The notes beneath the pieces are model-generated. The model searched no databases. It saw nothing but the letters and a program-made list of their open reading frames with translations, and had not been told where the DNA came from. From Triops longicaudatus (Eukaryota; Arthropoda; Branchiopoda; Notostraca; Triopsidae): a stretch of DNA of 64,000 nucleotides. The stretch spans positions 248,001 to 312,000 of the forward strand of contig JAGQDJ010000057.1 in assembly GCA_022885665.1 (NCBI GenBank), given 5' to 3'. Below are positions 10,625 to 25,500 of this stretch, piece by piece (the stretch's first letter is position 1; each line of letters starts with the position of its first letter). Both the position numbers and the translations under genes were made by a program.

Positions 10625-13600
10625 TAACGTTTGCGGCACAGACAAGTGTTTTTTTTTAAAGGAGTTCATTAAACGTAAGTAGATACGGTCTCAGGTTTGC
10701 GTTTAGAAATCTATCGAACGCTTAAAAACGTAAGTGTACTTGGGTAATGCTTAGGTCAGCGTGGCATGTATGCATTTATAGCATTAAACTCGCACTTTAT
10801 GTGAGAAAATATACAAAAAAATTACCATTTTGCAAGCGTAAGTTCTCAAATAAGAATCCATAGCACTAACAATTCTTTGTTACTGTCTCCTACATTCCTT
10901 CCATGATGTTCCTTCGTGTTTTTTCTCCCTTTGCTTTGTTGCCAGATTGGGAAACACCAGAAGTTGATGCTTTTCTGTCAGCTTTTAACTCACTTTGTTC
11001 ACTTGCTCTTATCGGGACTTTTATTTTATTAAGACTCTTCTCAAGACAGGCAATGCTTTTTTTACGTAAAAAAGTTTGAGTCTGACTCCTTCGCGCAAAA
11101 AAGTGTGCGCTGCACCTTGTTTGCCAGCCACAAGTATTCTCCACCGAAGTTTTAGTTCTCCCGTCACATCTCACGAGCTCATGGCTTCACAACAACCGGC
11201 TTTTCGATACTTGTGAGAAGAAAAATAGCGCAGCTTGTTTTTCGTAAACACGTGAAGAATTCAGGCCACTTTTAACAGGTATGGTAATTGTCAACAGGTT
11301 CCTATTGTTGTACCGAGCGAAATTTGTCACTAAAAATACGTCCTTGATATAAATATGCAAAAAAATAACAATAATAAACAAAAAAATTAAAAAAATGCAA
11401 TTCCTTTTCTTTCAAAATATCTCATAAGGAAGTATATCACTTCCGTAAGAAACTTAGACATAGTAGTTAAAAGTTATTTGCACGACATTTGAAATTCCGA
11501 AGTAATTAATGAAAATCGTTATAATATAAATTAAAACTCTTTTAAAGAAGTACAGCAGCTTGTTCGAAATGCAGAAATTCTTTTAATCATCAGTGACTTT
11601 TCAAGCGCATACCAATACTCTATAAAAATTGTACAAACATTTTGAAATATTTGAAGTTACTGCATTTATTTTTGTACACTTAAACGAAGTGTAGAAATTC
11701 ATTCTATACTACATTCGAAAACTTATTTCGAACACTTCTTTACAATGGTTAAGTATTTATTTTTACTATTTATCCTAATAAGTAGCTCCGTCTATTTGTC
11801 TCTACGTCACCGTAATTACCCGTTGCCTTCCGCAGACATTGTCAACCTTAGTCCAGCCCATCTTAACGAAAACCACAAGCTAATTAGAGTAATTAGGTAA
11901 TATATTTTTAGCCACATTGTCCGCCTGACTTCAGACATACCAATTAAAGTGCGATCATCAATGTCACGTCACTTAAACGATGCTCGAAACGTCCCCTGAA
12001 TGGGTGTATATGTGGGGTAGGTAACCTACAAAAGCCACTGGTGAGCCAGGGAGAACAATCGTTGATCATAGCGCTCACTCTCGGGGACCGGAAAGATGTT
12101 TCTGTCAAACTCGGCTGCGAAGTCCGGAAATTAAAGATGTGTTGATAGAACCTTTACCGTGTGCTAGCACTGCTCAACCAATTTCTCTCTTCTCTTCTTC
12201 TGTGATACTTTTTCCCTCGTGCTTAGTGCAGCCAATAGACAAACCCAACCAAAAATAGTCTTGTGGTATGAAACGATGGTATTTTCCTTTTAAGTTGGTA
12301 GGGTAGATCAATACTTTACCATGGAGGCAACCTGAGGCCTAATTGACAAGAAAACTTCCACAAGGCAGGTCAACCCACCCCGTCGTGTCTTAATTTATGA
12401 CGAAAGCTGATGAAGATTAAAAGGGCTTCGGGAGCAAGCTTAACGAGTCTATTCACTTCTCTCATGAACAAAAAATATAAAAGGTACCAAAGAGTTCAAC
12501 TCCCGCAGCAAATCAGTTTTATTTCCTATTACTTTCCTTACTACAGTGTCACTGGATGCCACGTAACACATTCGGCCATGCATGAAATAAGCTTACAGCC
12601 TAAGTTACTCGCAAACATGCTAACACGTTTAGGTCAAATGAATTCCTTCTAACTTTAAATTGAGTGCATTAGCAGTACTATCGAAAACAGTCGTGACCTT
12701 CAACTCGACGATCATTAGTAAAGGCTTATGAAGGCAATAATAATAAATACATTTAAGTAAAGATTCACGATCCAACCACTAGGTTCTAGTATATATCTTT
12801 TGAAATCTTTAGCTCGTTTTTGGGTTACAAAAAAAAAAATCGAAGACGGTCGCGGTTTTCAATACAAAACGTTAGCTAACAAAGAGGGCCACTTTTTGCA
12901 GATTTTAGTGAATACCGTACTTAGATGTAGTGAGTACAGCTTTTCTCCTTGGTCTACTAATTGGAACAAAGTAGTAAACGTAAAAAAACACGACACATGT
13001 AACCCATAGCTAATGTTGACGTTTTTTGAGTTTCAGTGTTTTTCCATTTTCTCATTTCACTTTCACCCGAAGTAACGCGTTTTGTGTACAACAGTCCGTA
13101 AAATTTAATTCTTCACCCCTCGCTCCTTCGGACGGCACTTGTTTCTTTATCAACAGGTTGCTGCTGTCATCCTTCACCGCAGACAGTGAAATCTAAGGGT
13201 AGAAGTGGTATTTTTTTCCTTTTTTTAGTACATTGTATCAAACGTCCATAATTGCTTCAAAAACCAGTACCTGAATTGGAATGATAACATTGTTATAGAC
13301 TTATTATTTTTGTGTTGCGTTGTTCCTCTTTTTGCCGGTTTAATCTCGTACACGCGTAATTTTCTGTTCCACACGCACGCATGCACACATACTGTGATGT
13401 GAGTGTGGGGGAGGGGAAAAATGGGTATAAGAGGAGCTCTTCTTGATGGGCTCCTTGCATAGAAAGCTGAGTCATATGCACAGAGCAGTGTAGAGAGCAA
13501 AAGGGAAAGAAAAGCACCTCCACATGGGCAATGAGGGTTAAGTGAGGTGTGACTCACGAGATTGAATCTCGCGCCCAACGCGATCAAACCAGCAGCATAC

Positions 13601-13989
13601 GCTTCATATATTGTAAAAAGAAGATAGATGAAACCAAGATTTTCTTATTAGCCATGCTCACCCTCCCGACATGCATATACATACCCAACCCTCTTGCTCT
13701 TTCTCACCCCTCAATGCTATTGAAAGCAAATTTTGTGCCCCACCCCTTCATGCGAACCTAGCGTTCCTGTATGCTAAGTAGTGATTGTTCTCCTGTCTTT
13801 CTAACCAAAACCTTCTCATATTCTGTGGGACATTTTTCATTTAAAAAGTTTAATTTTAATAGTTATCATTAATGTTGTCAATAAAGTATTTCTACATAAA
13901 AAAATCGAGAAATTCTGCTCTGCAAGCCATTTAGAAACCAAATTCGCTCAGTTTGGTTTTATTTTCTAGTTTTTTAAATACTTAGATAG
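10625..13989. other. Intergenic, no gene seen
   Basis: AT-rich single-copy-looking sequence. All open frames are short, overlap on both strands and lack recognisable domains. Confidence 0.5.
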
Positions 13990-14070
13990 TACAATTTCAT
14001 TATAACGAACTTACTGGGGAGAGACAAAAATATCTGGCATATCGGACGTTCGTTAAAGCTTCTTTTTTTT
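13990..14070 (+). mobile_element. Pogo/Tigger-like element end, remnant
   Basis: The string ATTATAACGAACTTACTGG and the following CGGACGTTCGTTAAAG parallel 44631-44700 (GTTATAACTAACCCACTGG). Such GTTATAACGAAC termini are known from pogo-like Tc1/mariner elements. The partner end is not clearly identifiable. Confidence 0.4.
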
Positions 14071-15229
14071 AGCACAGGTGTAACTTTGAACATTTTGTGG
14101 GAAACACCTACATAGGCTAGCCACCTGAAACTATGCAACGCAACAAAGTAGGTGTTGGTGAATTCAGCGATGGATTTTCTTTCTTGTTAAACCCAAATCA
14201 CATTTTCTTTTAATACATTTCATGGCAAGATGACGTCGAAATTAAATCTTTTTGGTCACTTTTTAGTGTCTGGGAATTTTCAATAACACAAGATGTAAAT
14301 ATTATCCGAAGTACAAAAAAATAAACGCTACGAAGTCGTTTTTTTTTAAATAGCCCCAGTATGTGGTACTATATATGAACCATTTGGTAACCAAAAGTGA
14401 TTTCCATTTAAACCATTACTTTTCAAGTTTAATGTCAATATAACGGGTCACGCCTTGAAGTGTATAATCCCAATTACATTTTTTGTTTTGTTCATTACTG
14501 TTAATAGAAATGACTTTTTTTCAAGTATGATATTTCTTTTACGTTACAATTTATGATTGTGAAAGAAAAAAAAAAAAGCTGTTATACTCTACTGCCTATG
14601 CTCCGTAACATCTGTCCGATTTTACCTGGTGCTACTGTCCTTTCGTCACCACAGTAATGCGATTCACAGGACTCGGGCGAAAGAGGGAACAGGGCGAATG
14701 CTGCGCAACACCGGCGAGCAACTCCAGCGACGGCCCGTCCGACATGACCAGTCAAGTCCATGGGCTTCGTACCTACAAAGCTCAATGCGGTGTGTTACCG
14801 CACGGATCCGCGCTTCGAGTCCGGGACGCTTGGAGATAGTAGTGCTGTTGTAGGTGATATCCGACCAATTTACGGACCTTTACGTGTGTTTGTGCAGCAG
14901 CTGGAGCAGTCATGTAGAAACATTGCCTGTCACCGACATAAAAGGAAATCCCCTTGGCGCCTGCACCTCTGCCAATAGTCAGGTGAAAGCGCGTTGATTC
15001 AAAGCGCACAACAAACAAATTGGATTGTTTGCTCCTACGGAAAATTCAGTGTCAAACCCTGTAAGAAAAACTTTTTTCTTTTGTCTTGGAATCGGGCAAA
15101 CTTGGTTTCGTTGTGTCTTGGGAGATCTGCAAGTGTGCTATAAACGGTTAGCAAACTCCACAGGACTAATTCCAGTGAGGGCTTTTCTTGTGTGGGCTGG
15201 AATCCGCCTGTGGGCATTCCAAGTCGATG

Positions 15230-15324
15230 ACTTAATGATTCACACACTGCACTTGACGACGATTCACACCACTGATACCGTAATGCATGCACTGTATCTG
15301 TACTTCATTAGTGAATCATTAAGT
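15230..15324. repeat. Short inverted repeat (14-bp perfect arms)
   Basis: ACTTAATGATTCAC at 15230-15243 is exactly complementary to GTGAATCATTAAGT at 15311-15324. The 67-bp interior has further partial symmetry (CACTGCAC against GCATGCACTG). It is probably a small palindromic element. Confidence 0.55.
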
Positions 15325-15714
15325 GACAGCTGGACTGCTTTGAAACTGCATCAAGATAACACTGTAAATGTAGCATTTTTAATACTTAAGTGAATTTAAA
15401 TATTTCACTGTTATTTCAGGTTTCACAGTTTTGCTTAGGAACAGAAGAAAATCATTAAATGGGAAATAATGCATCGTAATTAAAAATAATTAAAAGTAGA
15501 ATAATAATTAACGTGTGCTAAGCTTGAAACATGTAAAAAATGTAACAAACTATTACTGCCGTCAAATTCAGACCACCTTAGCTATGAAAAAACTTAGCGA
15601 GTGATTGCAGAACGACACGTTTAAATGAATGTCTGATAGTTTTTTGTTGTTTCTAGAAAACTGTGTGGGTTTTAACTGTTTTACTACAGATTTTCGATAC
15701 GCCAGCAATTTAAA

Positions 15715-16070
15715 TTCAACGTAGCCTAACCTTACCTATCCTGAATTAACCTAATATAAGCTTAGGTTACTTTAAACTGGGAAACCTTAACCTAATTTTA
15801 CCTTACCTACCTTAAATTACTTATTAAAAATTGCAATATAATTAAATTCAACTAACTTAACCCAATAACATAGCTCAACGTATCTGATCTCATTTAGCCT
15901 CACCTACTTAAAGTCTGACGCGACCTAACATATCTGACTTAATCTAACTTTTTGTGACCTAATTTTACATTATTTAAGTTAAACTAAGGAATTTTGCCTA
16001 AACTAACCGGGCTTATTCTAATCTAACTTCAACGAACTTGACTAAACCTAACATAAACTTAGTGGAATGG
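15715..16070 (-). repeat. Degenerate CCTAA-rich (telomere-like) patch
   Basis: It contains many diverged CCTAACCTTACC, ACCTAAC and TAACTTAACC words with the C-rich strand on plus. The spacing is irregular, so this is not an intact telomere array. Confidence 0.5.
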
Positions 16071-19000
16071 AATTTTCGGATGTTAGAAGTAGTGGGAACG
16101 TAGTAAACCTCTTATAACAGAATTGCGTATGGATTTTACACCTTTGTCATGTTGATACAGTAATGTGCCCATTGATACCCCACGCACTCAAGTCCGTTAC
16201 GTGTGTATCAAATTCTAGCAGTGGAGAGAGTTTGTATTTTAATTCACTGTGGAGAATAGTAGTAATATCAGATTCTTGTAAAAGAGAAGCTGTGCATATG
16301 TGGAGTAGAAGGAGGGGTAAGAGACTTTATTTGCATAATGGTGTAGATCAGGTCCCGCGTGCCATTATATACAAGCGGGAGAAACTACGAGGAAAGGAAA
16401 GTGCTTCATCATCTGCATCATTTCCCTCACAAGCCCGAAAACTCTTATCGGTGCTTTATTGGTTCCCGGTTTTCTTTCTTTTTTTAAAAAAATCGCATCT
16501 TGCTTTTTTACCCCCCCCCCCTACCCTCCCTTTCCATTCTACACTTCAAACTGGAGACGTTTTACTAGGCATCAGTATCCAAACTGCCAACGGGCTGTGT
16601 CTGTAGTAATTACAGACTCACTTTAATGGTCGGAACACCTGTTTGCGTTCGATGATTGCCTCACTACACTTGGGTTAGATTTTGTTCACTCCCCAAAGAA
16701 ATGGAAAGAGAGCAAGAGAAAGAGAAAAAAAAGCGGCAAGGTACACCTACGAGGGCACGAGCTTACAAGTGTCGGCAGCGTTAAAGGGGGAACTAGGAAA
16801 TGAAATTAGAGAGAAAACGTTTCGTAGGTAGATACTCTGAGCTTGTAACTTACGTCTTCTTCTAAGCCTCTCTTGGAAGTTTCTACTATCGAAGATCAGG
16901 GTTCTTCCCAAACTACTACTCCAGCTATAAGACATAGCACGACCTTTAAAGGGATATTTCGCGTTTGAAAATATCATGTCAAAGTTCTAAACTCTTTGGA
17001 ATTGACAACTGTCGAACACCACCATCTTCGTAACTTCAGGCGATTCTGAAAGCCATTGCCCCATTGGTTCTACATGAAGGCGGGACGCATTTCGCTGGAT
17101 CAAGAATTTCACTGTTGCCTACAGCGAATAGTGTGACAGTGCGAAAATGTTCTGATCTTTTCCCCTCGGGAGCCATATGGCTATGAAGTTTCAGTGTTGC
17201 CCGGTCGTTCACGTGCTCCGCAGCTCCCCTGAAGGGTGCATACACTATTGCAGATGCACAAAAGGGCAGCTGCATCTTCTTAAATTTTCTCCTGAGCTTT
17301 CAAGGTTTACATATTGGTGCTTACACAGTGAATTCAAATAGTGAATTCAGTCTATCTATGCTCCACTTGTAATGTCAAGTAGCAGAAATTTGCTGAATAA
17401 AGTTTCCTTGACATTCATTGTCCCCAGCAATGAAATTACGTCTAGATGTAAACAAGTCTTAAAATATACGCTTAAACATGTTAAACAACGGCAACATAAA
17501 TTTAATTTTATATGAATTACGGTCAATGGCTCAAGCGTTTCGAATTCTGCAAAGGGAGCACTCAGTGTTGGCAACAATGAATTTTCGCTTACGGCTGAAG
17601 ACAAGCAGCAATTTGTGCTCATTCACGCTGAACTATGTCGTTGCAAAATTCGTTCAATTTAAATTCCTGAACTTCGTGTTTCCAAAAATGAAAGTTTGCT
17701 GTGTAAGTATGCCAATTTGCCAACAGGGAATGTTCATTTGGAATAAATTTGAAAAAGGTTGAGTTGAGTCGAGTTATTGAAACTTACGAATTACTGGCTG
17801 TATGAGAATTCGTAGTTGACAATAACGAATGTTTGTTTTGTTAATGACTAAAAATGGCTCTGGGACTCTTTTCTAGACTGTTGTTTGAACAATAAAAACT
17901 TACTGAGTATCGGGTGTTTGAATACTTTTGGGTGCGAAGATCGAATGTTCTACTAGCATCCTAGGTCACGCAATTGGGAATTTTCTTTGTTACCAACCAC
18001 AAATGCTCATAGCCGCAAAACAGCTCCAGGGCGGTAGGAAACGTTTATTGCAAGTATAGTTGCGAAAAAAAGGTATTATAATAGCAAGCTTTCTTTTGCT
18101 TCATTGTGTTTGTCTTCTTTTGTTGCATTTCAATGGTACAAAAAGGCTTCATTGTGCGAAAAAAAAAAAAACATTTTGAGATGCTAAAGCTTTATGCTCG
18201 TAATTGAAATGTTCATATGGAATGAAAACTGTATAAAGAACATGAAGACAAATATGTAAGATACAAGGTAATAGAGCAAATATTATTAGCGTGAGGCTAA
18301 AACACGTAATTAAAGGCAATTAGAGTTCTTTTATAAGTGCATTTCTGTAAAATTGAATTTATTTTATGTCTAAAGAAAGGTATTGTGGAAATAGAGCTGG
18401 AAAAATCCTCACCTAAATTAGTAATTTTCAATTATCATATTAATAGGCGTCTGAGAATGATCACGTAATCTGTAAGTAATAACATGACTAACCTTACACA
18501 GAATATTAATACAATCGGTAAAAAACATATCTGGGGTACAAAGTTAGAAATTCTGCATCGAAGCGAGTGATATTTACCTTTCGTAACAATTCTCAGAGTT
18601 CATTTTAGTTCACACTGTATTGTCACTAGGTTAAAACGAGCTTAACTGAAGTTGCATAACAGTTAAGACTTAGCGAACATTTTAAGCAATGAGTTTTTAT
18701 CTGTTTTTTTTCGGAAACCAGCGTATTGTCTTTACTATGCAATATGAATGTCCCACGTTCCAATTTTTTTCGCACCGCCAACCACTGTACACTGAATTCC
18801 CATAGGGGGGGTCAGGTTGTCAGTTTACACATAGACAAGATCAATTCCCTAACATTCAAAGCGCTGTTGAACAGTCATCCTTGCGTTTACCCGTCAATCC
18901 TGTTCTAAGCAGAACGAAAACAGATAAAGGGCCTTAATTAGTGCAAAAGTGACCTCATGATTAGAAAGTTGAACGAACATAGCTCTATCGTAAATCAAGC

Positions 19001-19526
19001 CACGTTTCACGTGGTTAAATACAGTATAACACGACATCGTTGTCAAGTCCAGCGATGACCATTGTGTGGTCAGGTCCAATTTTTTATCCTTTCCTTTACG
19101 ACTGTCCTAACAAATGGGTAGATCGCTTTCCGGTCACAGCTAGAACACTGAGACAATGACAATCAATTAATGAGAAGAGATGTCGAAGAAAGAAAAAAGG
19201 AGAAACGCCGCACAAAAGTTGCACAGCCGCAGCGTAACACGTCCGGAAAGTGCAGGCGTGGTAGGAAGGCTAATTTTCCACCAATTTCAGATTTTGTTTG
19301 GAACGCAAAGACGCATAACCATCCCTTTCCGCACTGTTAGTGCAGGGCCAATACAAACTTGTATTTCCGCTGGGAATGTTCTTAGCTCAGTGCACGTTGT
19401 TTGTTGCCTGACAGTTAATTCGTTTCTGAACTACAATTTTTCTTTTCTTTTTTCAAGTGACACTCCGGATTGAGAAAATGGTTTATTAGTGAATCCAACG
19501 TAAAGCCCTCTTACCGTTTTGCCGTC

Positions 19527-22500
19527 ATGGAGAAGCAAGTGCAAGCCATCGTCTCATTCTGCCAGCTCGTCTTGGGCTTCATTGTTATGCACCAAGCGAC
19601 GATATCAACCACCGTCTTGGCAGCACCGGATTTGAGTAAGTTAAGACGCTAGCTCGTATTTCATTTACCGTGGCACGCGACTTAGCGCAAGCCAGACATG
19701 CTGCGGGGATTATGGCAAACACCGTAGAGAACTAGATCGTTTTCTTTTTTAAAACTGATCCAATCTCTTCGAAATACTTCCTTGCTTACTCAAGCTTTGT
19801 GCACGAAAACTGGTATACACTACTCATAAGATTCCGTAGAGATGTCCTAGATTTTTACGTACTTCCAAATGTTGGCAAAAAACGTGTGAAATTGCCTACG
19901 GGGGCAATTGGCCTTCTTTTTTGTGGACACTTTTCTGTGAACTAACTTTCTGTAATGCATTTTTAGAGTAGTTCATGGAAATCGACTTTTTTTCTTCCTA
20001 ATTCATTTGGAAGAAAACATGGATACCTGTAACTATTTAATTTAACTTATTTGCTCGTTTGTTATACTTGATTTTTTACAACTTAGCCGCGTTTCAGAAC
20101 TTAAAAAGCGTTTTAAACCGTTTAGGATTAGTTTCTGGCGCGTAAGTCGTAAAAAGAGATGGTATTAAAAAGCTTAATAGCAAGATAAGTCAGCTTATTG
20201 GACAACAAAGTGTCATTTAGGGTAGGTTTTAACGACTCGGAAGTTTGATTAAAGACTGGGGCTATGCTATTCTCTTCCAGTTAATGCTGTAAGTTTGGTA
20301 CAAACGTATAGTCGCATGCATATTGAGGGACATTTTCATGGTGCACCAGAGCCATTATAAACTTTCCCTGGCAAAGACGACAAGGGTCCGAAGGGTCAAT
20401 GTGATGGACATTGTTAGACCCGACCAAAAGTCAGTTTTAACTGCTCGTTATCTCGAAGCTTATGGCACATAAGACTTAAAAGCCATTCATGCCAGGTGTT
20501 GAAGTATGAGATTTATCGTCAGTCCCTTTTTTTCCTTTTCTTTCTTAAAAAAGGGCAGAGAAATTTTCTTCGTTTTTACAAATGAAGGTTAAATTTGTTC
20601 TAATAAATAAGACTATTAAAAGTACTAAGCCATGAAAGAAATATCTAAAAAAGTGTTAAAGCATGAAAGAAATATTAAAGGAAAAATTAAGTATTTCTTG
20701 AAAAACAGAGGAAATACAAGAAAACAAAGAAGAAAAGGGAGAGAAAAAAAAAGTTCCATGAAATTCATTCATTGCAACCGAGAGCTTAAGGGACTTAATT
20801 CTATGGGTTTGTAAGTTTCAGGGGCGGCAACACTACAAAAGTAGCTTTGCGTTGTTTGAACTTCCGATTTTCTGTGCTTAGCACTGAGTTGTTTGGCAAT
20901 AATCGTTGTTTGGCGTGTTCCAACACATGGAGCAGACTAGGCTCGGGGTTGGATATTGAGTAATATGCTGATGGCTCGGATATTATGAAGATTAAAGCTG
21001 GCAATGCGAAGATTGCGTTGGCAGTTTTTCTCTTTTGAAAAACTCAGCAGGTCCAAAAAATTAATAGGAGCCGAAGCCACAAAAAAGTCACATTGCCAGT
21101 AAACGAGTCATTTAAGAGTAGCGTAAATCTGAATGACACTCGATTGGAAGAAAATCAAATAAGTTTTAATAATGGTAACATTTTGTGTGATTCTACTTCA
21201 TCAATGCCGTTAGCAATGCCGTCTAAGGTCATTGCGAAAGAGAAATGCAAAATAGTCTGATTTTGTTGATTCCGATTAGGGAAACTTCCGAATACACGGA
21301 CATAGGAAATTTTTTTCTGGATTCGAGGTGTATATGTAGTATTTTTGATAGTTGAACGCTTGTTTAGAGAAAATACAAGCTAGTTTTCTCTTTTTCCTAA
21401 AATTTTGCTAAAAGACAGAGCGGAATTAAGACGAATGTGAAAACTGTAAGAAGAATTTGGTGGATTGTAGCTTCACCTACTATAATTGAAGGGAATATTT
21501 TTTTGCTATGAAGATTGAGATATGCTTCGACAGACCTGTTGCCCTTAAATATTTCTTTCGAGCAAAACGCAAGCATTTGGAATGCTTAAAAAGATTTATT
21601 AATAAGAGACGAATTCCATTGTAGTTTACACTGTTTTCGTTTTGTTAACCGGGATTATTTTTATCTTCGTTTCTCTTGTATAATTCAACCACTTTTTGAG
21701 TAAAATCGAAAATGTTAAGGTTCTGAATATTGTTCTATGGAATGAGACTAGCTTTTAATTCTAGACTTCACTGAAAAACTCCGATAACATTATATTTCCA
21801 AAGTTGATGTTCAAAATAATACTGCGACTTACGAACGACTACAAGAAATTGCACAATAAAATTTATGTTTTGTTTGAAGAAAATCTTCAGTTTATCGTTG
21901 GAAAAAATATGAATTAAGAAAGATCGACAGAAAAATCGCTTTAAAACATACATTCCTTTCACGTTGCACTTCCTCCTTGTCCAACGGCTGCGTTCGTCGC
22001 GTCTAACCAATCTTTTAAACACTGCACTTTGACGTGAGTTTTCGTGAGCTTTTTCTTCACAAGTTGCGTCCTCCCTGACGACAATGCGCTCCGATCGGTA
22101 GCCTCGCAAAGGCCATAAGCCTTATCGAAGAAAAAGTGTCAGAGCTTGCAGGGTAAACTTGAACGTCGAATCTACCAGTAGGAGAAAGGATGGGACTATT
22201 TTAGTTTAGGTGGCAGAAAGTCTAATCAATGTAGTACCGTTCTGGGAAAAAGCAGCCTCAAACTGCCGTGATTGTCGTTTTGGAAGTGAAATCTGGGTCC
22301 TTGCAAATCTTAATTTTCAACTTCTGGTTTCGAGGAAGTGTGTCAAAACAAAAACTTGGTTCTGTTATCCCAAGAATATATATCCCTATACCAAACTCAA
22401 ACGAAATATTTGTAAAAGACTTGTTCATACGTGTGCAAACTATGGTAAGTTAATTATAAGCAATTGTTAGTACAGTATTAGTATCTCGTTGTCGCTCCTT

Positions 22501-25500
22501 ACATTGTTCAATGACCTAAGTCTATTCCTTTAAAAAATAAAGAAAAAATATTCGATATTGTTCAAATTTATTCCGGCACTGGGACCAACTGCGTCTGAAT
22601 TCTTAGTTGTGCTGGAAACTAGTCGGTTTTCTTTTACAATTTCATTGAATTATTTAACACACTAAGATACAAGCAACACAAAAACACAGGTGGTAATATC
22701 CATTTAGCAACTAGTATAATAAGCTTAAGGCCATTTAATTCCATTCCTGTTAAACCAGAGTAATTTTTACATGTATTTTTTTAGAAAAAAAACAGTAGTA
22801 TTATACAGTCATGATAAAAAAAAATACCGCACAGGTAAGCAATTAGCTTAGGCTTTTTCACCCGTTAATAAAGATAAATCAACCTCAGGAGGCTTATTTG
22901 GACCTGTGTGGTTTGCTCAATAAATATTTTTTTTTGCTCATGACTGTACTGTACTGAGGAAAGGAAATAAAAGTTTACATGGCAAGCCACAAGCCAAAGT
23001 CTAATCATGCCTCTCGAGGCTGATTGACCTTCATTAGGCTCAATAGGAGCTTCCAACAAATCGCTGTCGAAGTGAAAGGCAATTCTTCTACATTTCACAT
23101 ACAGTAATTATTTACACTATATGGTTTCAAGTTTTCGTGGCCTTTCACCTTGTAAGCGACTGGTTCAAAATCTTCAATTCTTAATCCTGGTTAATCAGCC
23201 TCGAGAGGTTCAATTAGACTTCTGTGGTTTGCTATGTAACCTTTCGCTTGCTCAGTGCAGTACGTGCTTTTTTTATTGCAGAAAAGTTTTCGCGTGCACT
23301 GTCTCAAGGTGGATGATATGTTGCTAATCTGCCTCAATGACAGACAATAAAACAATTGCGTCATGGGATGAGAAATTTTGTGCTAGAATTTGCAGATCAA
23401 CAAACCGAATCACGCTAGACTACTGCGTTGTGCAGCGTTGTGAATTGCACACATAGGAGTACTGCTTCTGGTACACTGCGGTTTTATAAATTCGTACCTA
23501 AAGCTCTTCGAAATGTATTATGCTCTGTGTGAAAGAGCTTCAGAGACCCGGACCTAAGCTTCTTACAGAATTTTCTAAGAGTTACGATTCTTTTTTAATT
23601 TTGTTCGTTTTATAGTGCTTGTAAAAAAAATATCAAAATTAACTGTATTACTTTAACTGCACTGAAAATCAACCTACAGCCCTTTAACGATGATCTATAC
23701 CGAAGTGTTCACTATTTTAAGCAATTTATACTCCTTTTGCTTGTAAGTTCGGTAAGTTTGATGTGAAAGCGAAAATCTGGGTTTCAGTTCTTATATTTAT
23801 CAGCTATTTCTCTTGAAGAAAAATATTATGTCGTAAATTGTCTTAAATTTTCTCTGAATTCAAGCTAAAAGCTATTTTCTCATTTATTTCTTCCAGAAAA
23901 TTTTTATGAGGTAAGTGAGACCCTTGTCAATGTTTTCGCCCAACAATCCGCCACATTTTCTTTAATAGACAATTCTAAGAGATTTTAAAAAAATAAAGGT
24001 CGAATTCGTATTAAATAGACTATTGAACTCGTTACTTTTCACTCTCAAAGTGTTTTGTTACACATTCAATAGTTCTTAAATGTAACCTTTTGAACCTCAT
24101 AATGAAGTCAAACGTGGATTACGATTTAATGTGCATATTAACGAGTGCAGAACTCCTGTTCGCTGACATTGTCCAGAACTATTGGCAGGGATTACGTCAA
24201 GCACGACGCACTGTTTTTCAAGTACAGTTTTTTTTGTAGATTCCACGATTTTGTATGATGAAAAAGTTTGAAAAAATGTCAAGTGAAGAACAAGGAACAA
24301 TGCAGCAATTGTTCTTTCAGCTTGTAGGTCGTGTTAGTTAGGTGCGACTATTGATTCCAAAAGCTGGCAAAGGTCAAAATTGCCCGAGAGCTGCTACGTT
24401 ATAATATTGTATATACATATAGTAAGTGCCGCTTTTGGGAGTTATTAGTGCGGTGCCAAGGGTGTGTCTCCTCCCTTTTTCCCCTCGGATATCTTCATAC
24501 ATGATACGTTTTTAGTGGAATTCTGTATGTCTAGCTTAGGTCTGCCAGCACGAGCTTTACGAAAGAGATATACTACCTTTTCCCCCCAAGTGACACACGC
24601 TATTCTATAGCCTACTCTAAAATGTTTTTTCGTTTACAGCATATTTGTTTCGCAAGTTAAGGGACGGTGGGAATATAGTGATATCAATCTACTATTAATC
24701 ACGGGGCAGCGAGTAATTAAGAAATTTTTTCGTTTCTGCGACTGTCGCGCCAGGTTTTCCATTTGCATGGATGCAGAAAACAAACGGCCGTCTTAATTGT
24801 CTTCATTGTTCCATTTGTATGGTAAAACTCCCCACACAAAAAAAATGGAAATCCCTGCGGCCATATGTTGTATTATATGAAAATTTTCAGCCCACTCCTA
24901 CGAAAAAGAACTCCAGCATGAATGCTAGTCATGTTGTAAACGAATAGCTGCTGAGCTACGAAAATGCAAGTTAAGAGCAAAAAGTAAAAAATAAATAAAA
25001 AATACAATAAAAATGAAGGAAAAGTAAAAGCTCGCATTTTTCATCACAAAACAGCAATTTTTACCCCTTCGCGGCTTGTTATCAAGTTCGCAAGTTTAGG
25101 GGGCGTGAAATGAGGACTCGCTTTTTGGCGAGTTGCCTGAGAATCTCGACCACGCCTCCTATTTGGTTAGGTGAAGTATGGAGGACAATTTACGTTCCTA
25201 TTTCCGTCTTTTTAGAGAAAAGGTGAGATTTACTGGTGTTCGCGGCTTCAATTTCGGTGTCGCGTCTTAAGAGAAATCGACTGATACATTGAGGAAATAA
25301 AAGAAAAATATATATATATATAAAGAAATGCAGCAAAAGAAAATAAATAAGTTAAATAAAAGTGAAACAAGTAGGCCCACAATAAAACACGAAGGTAGTT
25401 AAAAACATAGGTGAGTAACAAGGAAAACAATTAGTGACACACGAAGAAAAGAGGACAGAAACTCGATCTGAAATTAAAGTTGGGATTATTTGAGATGAAA

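Larger units (their letters stand above)
14071..19526. other. Intergenic region upstream of DDR-B
   Basis: No gene is supported. A GC-richer island at about 14600-14980 gives several short overlapping frames on both strands, and its TTCGAGTCCGGGA at about 14814-14826 faintly recalls a tRNA-type B box, so a SINE relic is possible. A CCTAA-rich patch and a hairpin are listed separately. The DDR-B promoter must lie near the right end, but no core element is clear. Confidence 0.4.

Noticed and set aside
14600..15020. GC-richer island with several overlapping frames and a TTCGAGTCC motif
   Set aside because: No tRNA cloverleaf could be folded by eye and no frame dominates; at most a SINE relic, kept only as a note.
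16163..16606. 147-codon frame with Pro run and hydrophobic stretch
   Set aside because: The Pro run comes from a C homopolymer (about 16511-16520), the hydrophobic part from a T-rich tract, and there are no splice-consistent neighbours.
20631..20760. Purine-rich segment with CATGAAAGAAATAT repeated twice
   Set aside because: Only two copies, in low-complexity A-rich sequence.
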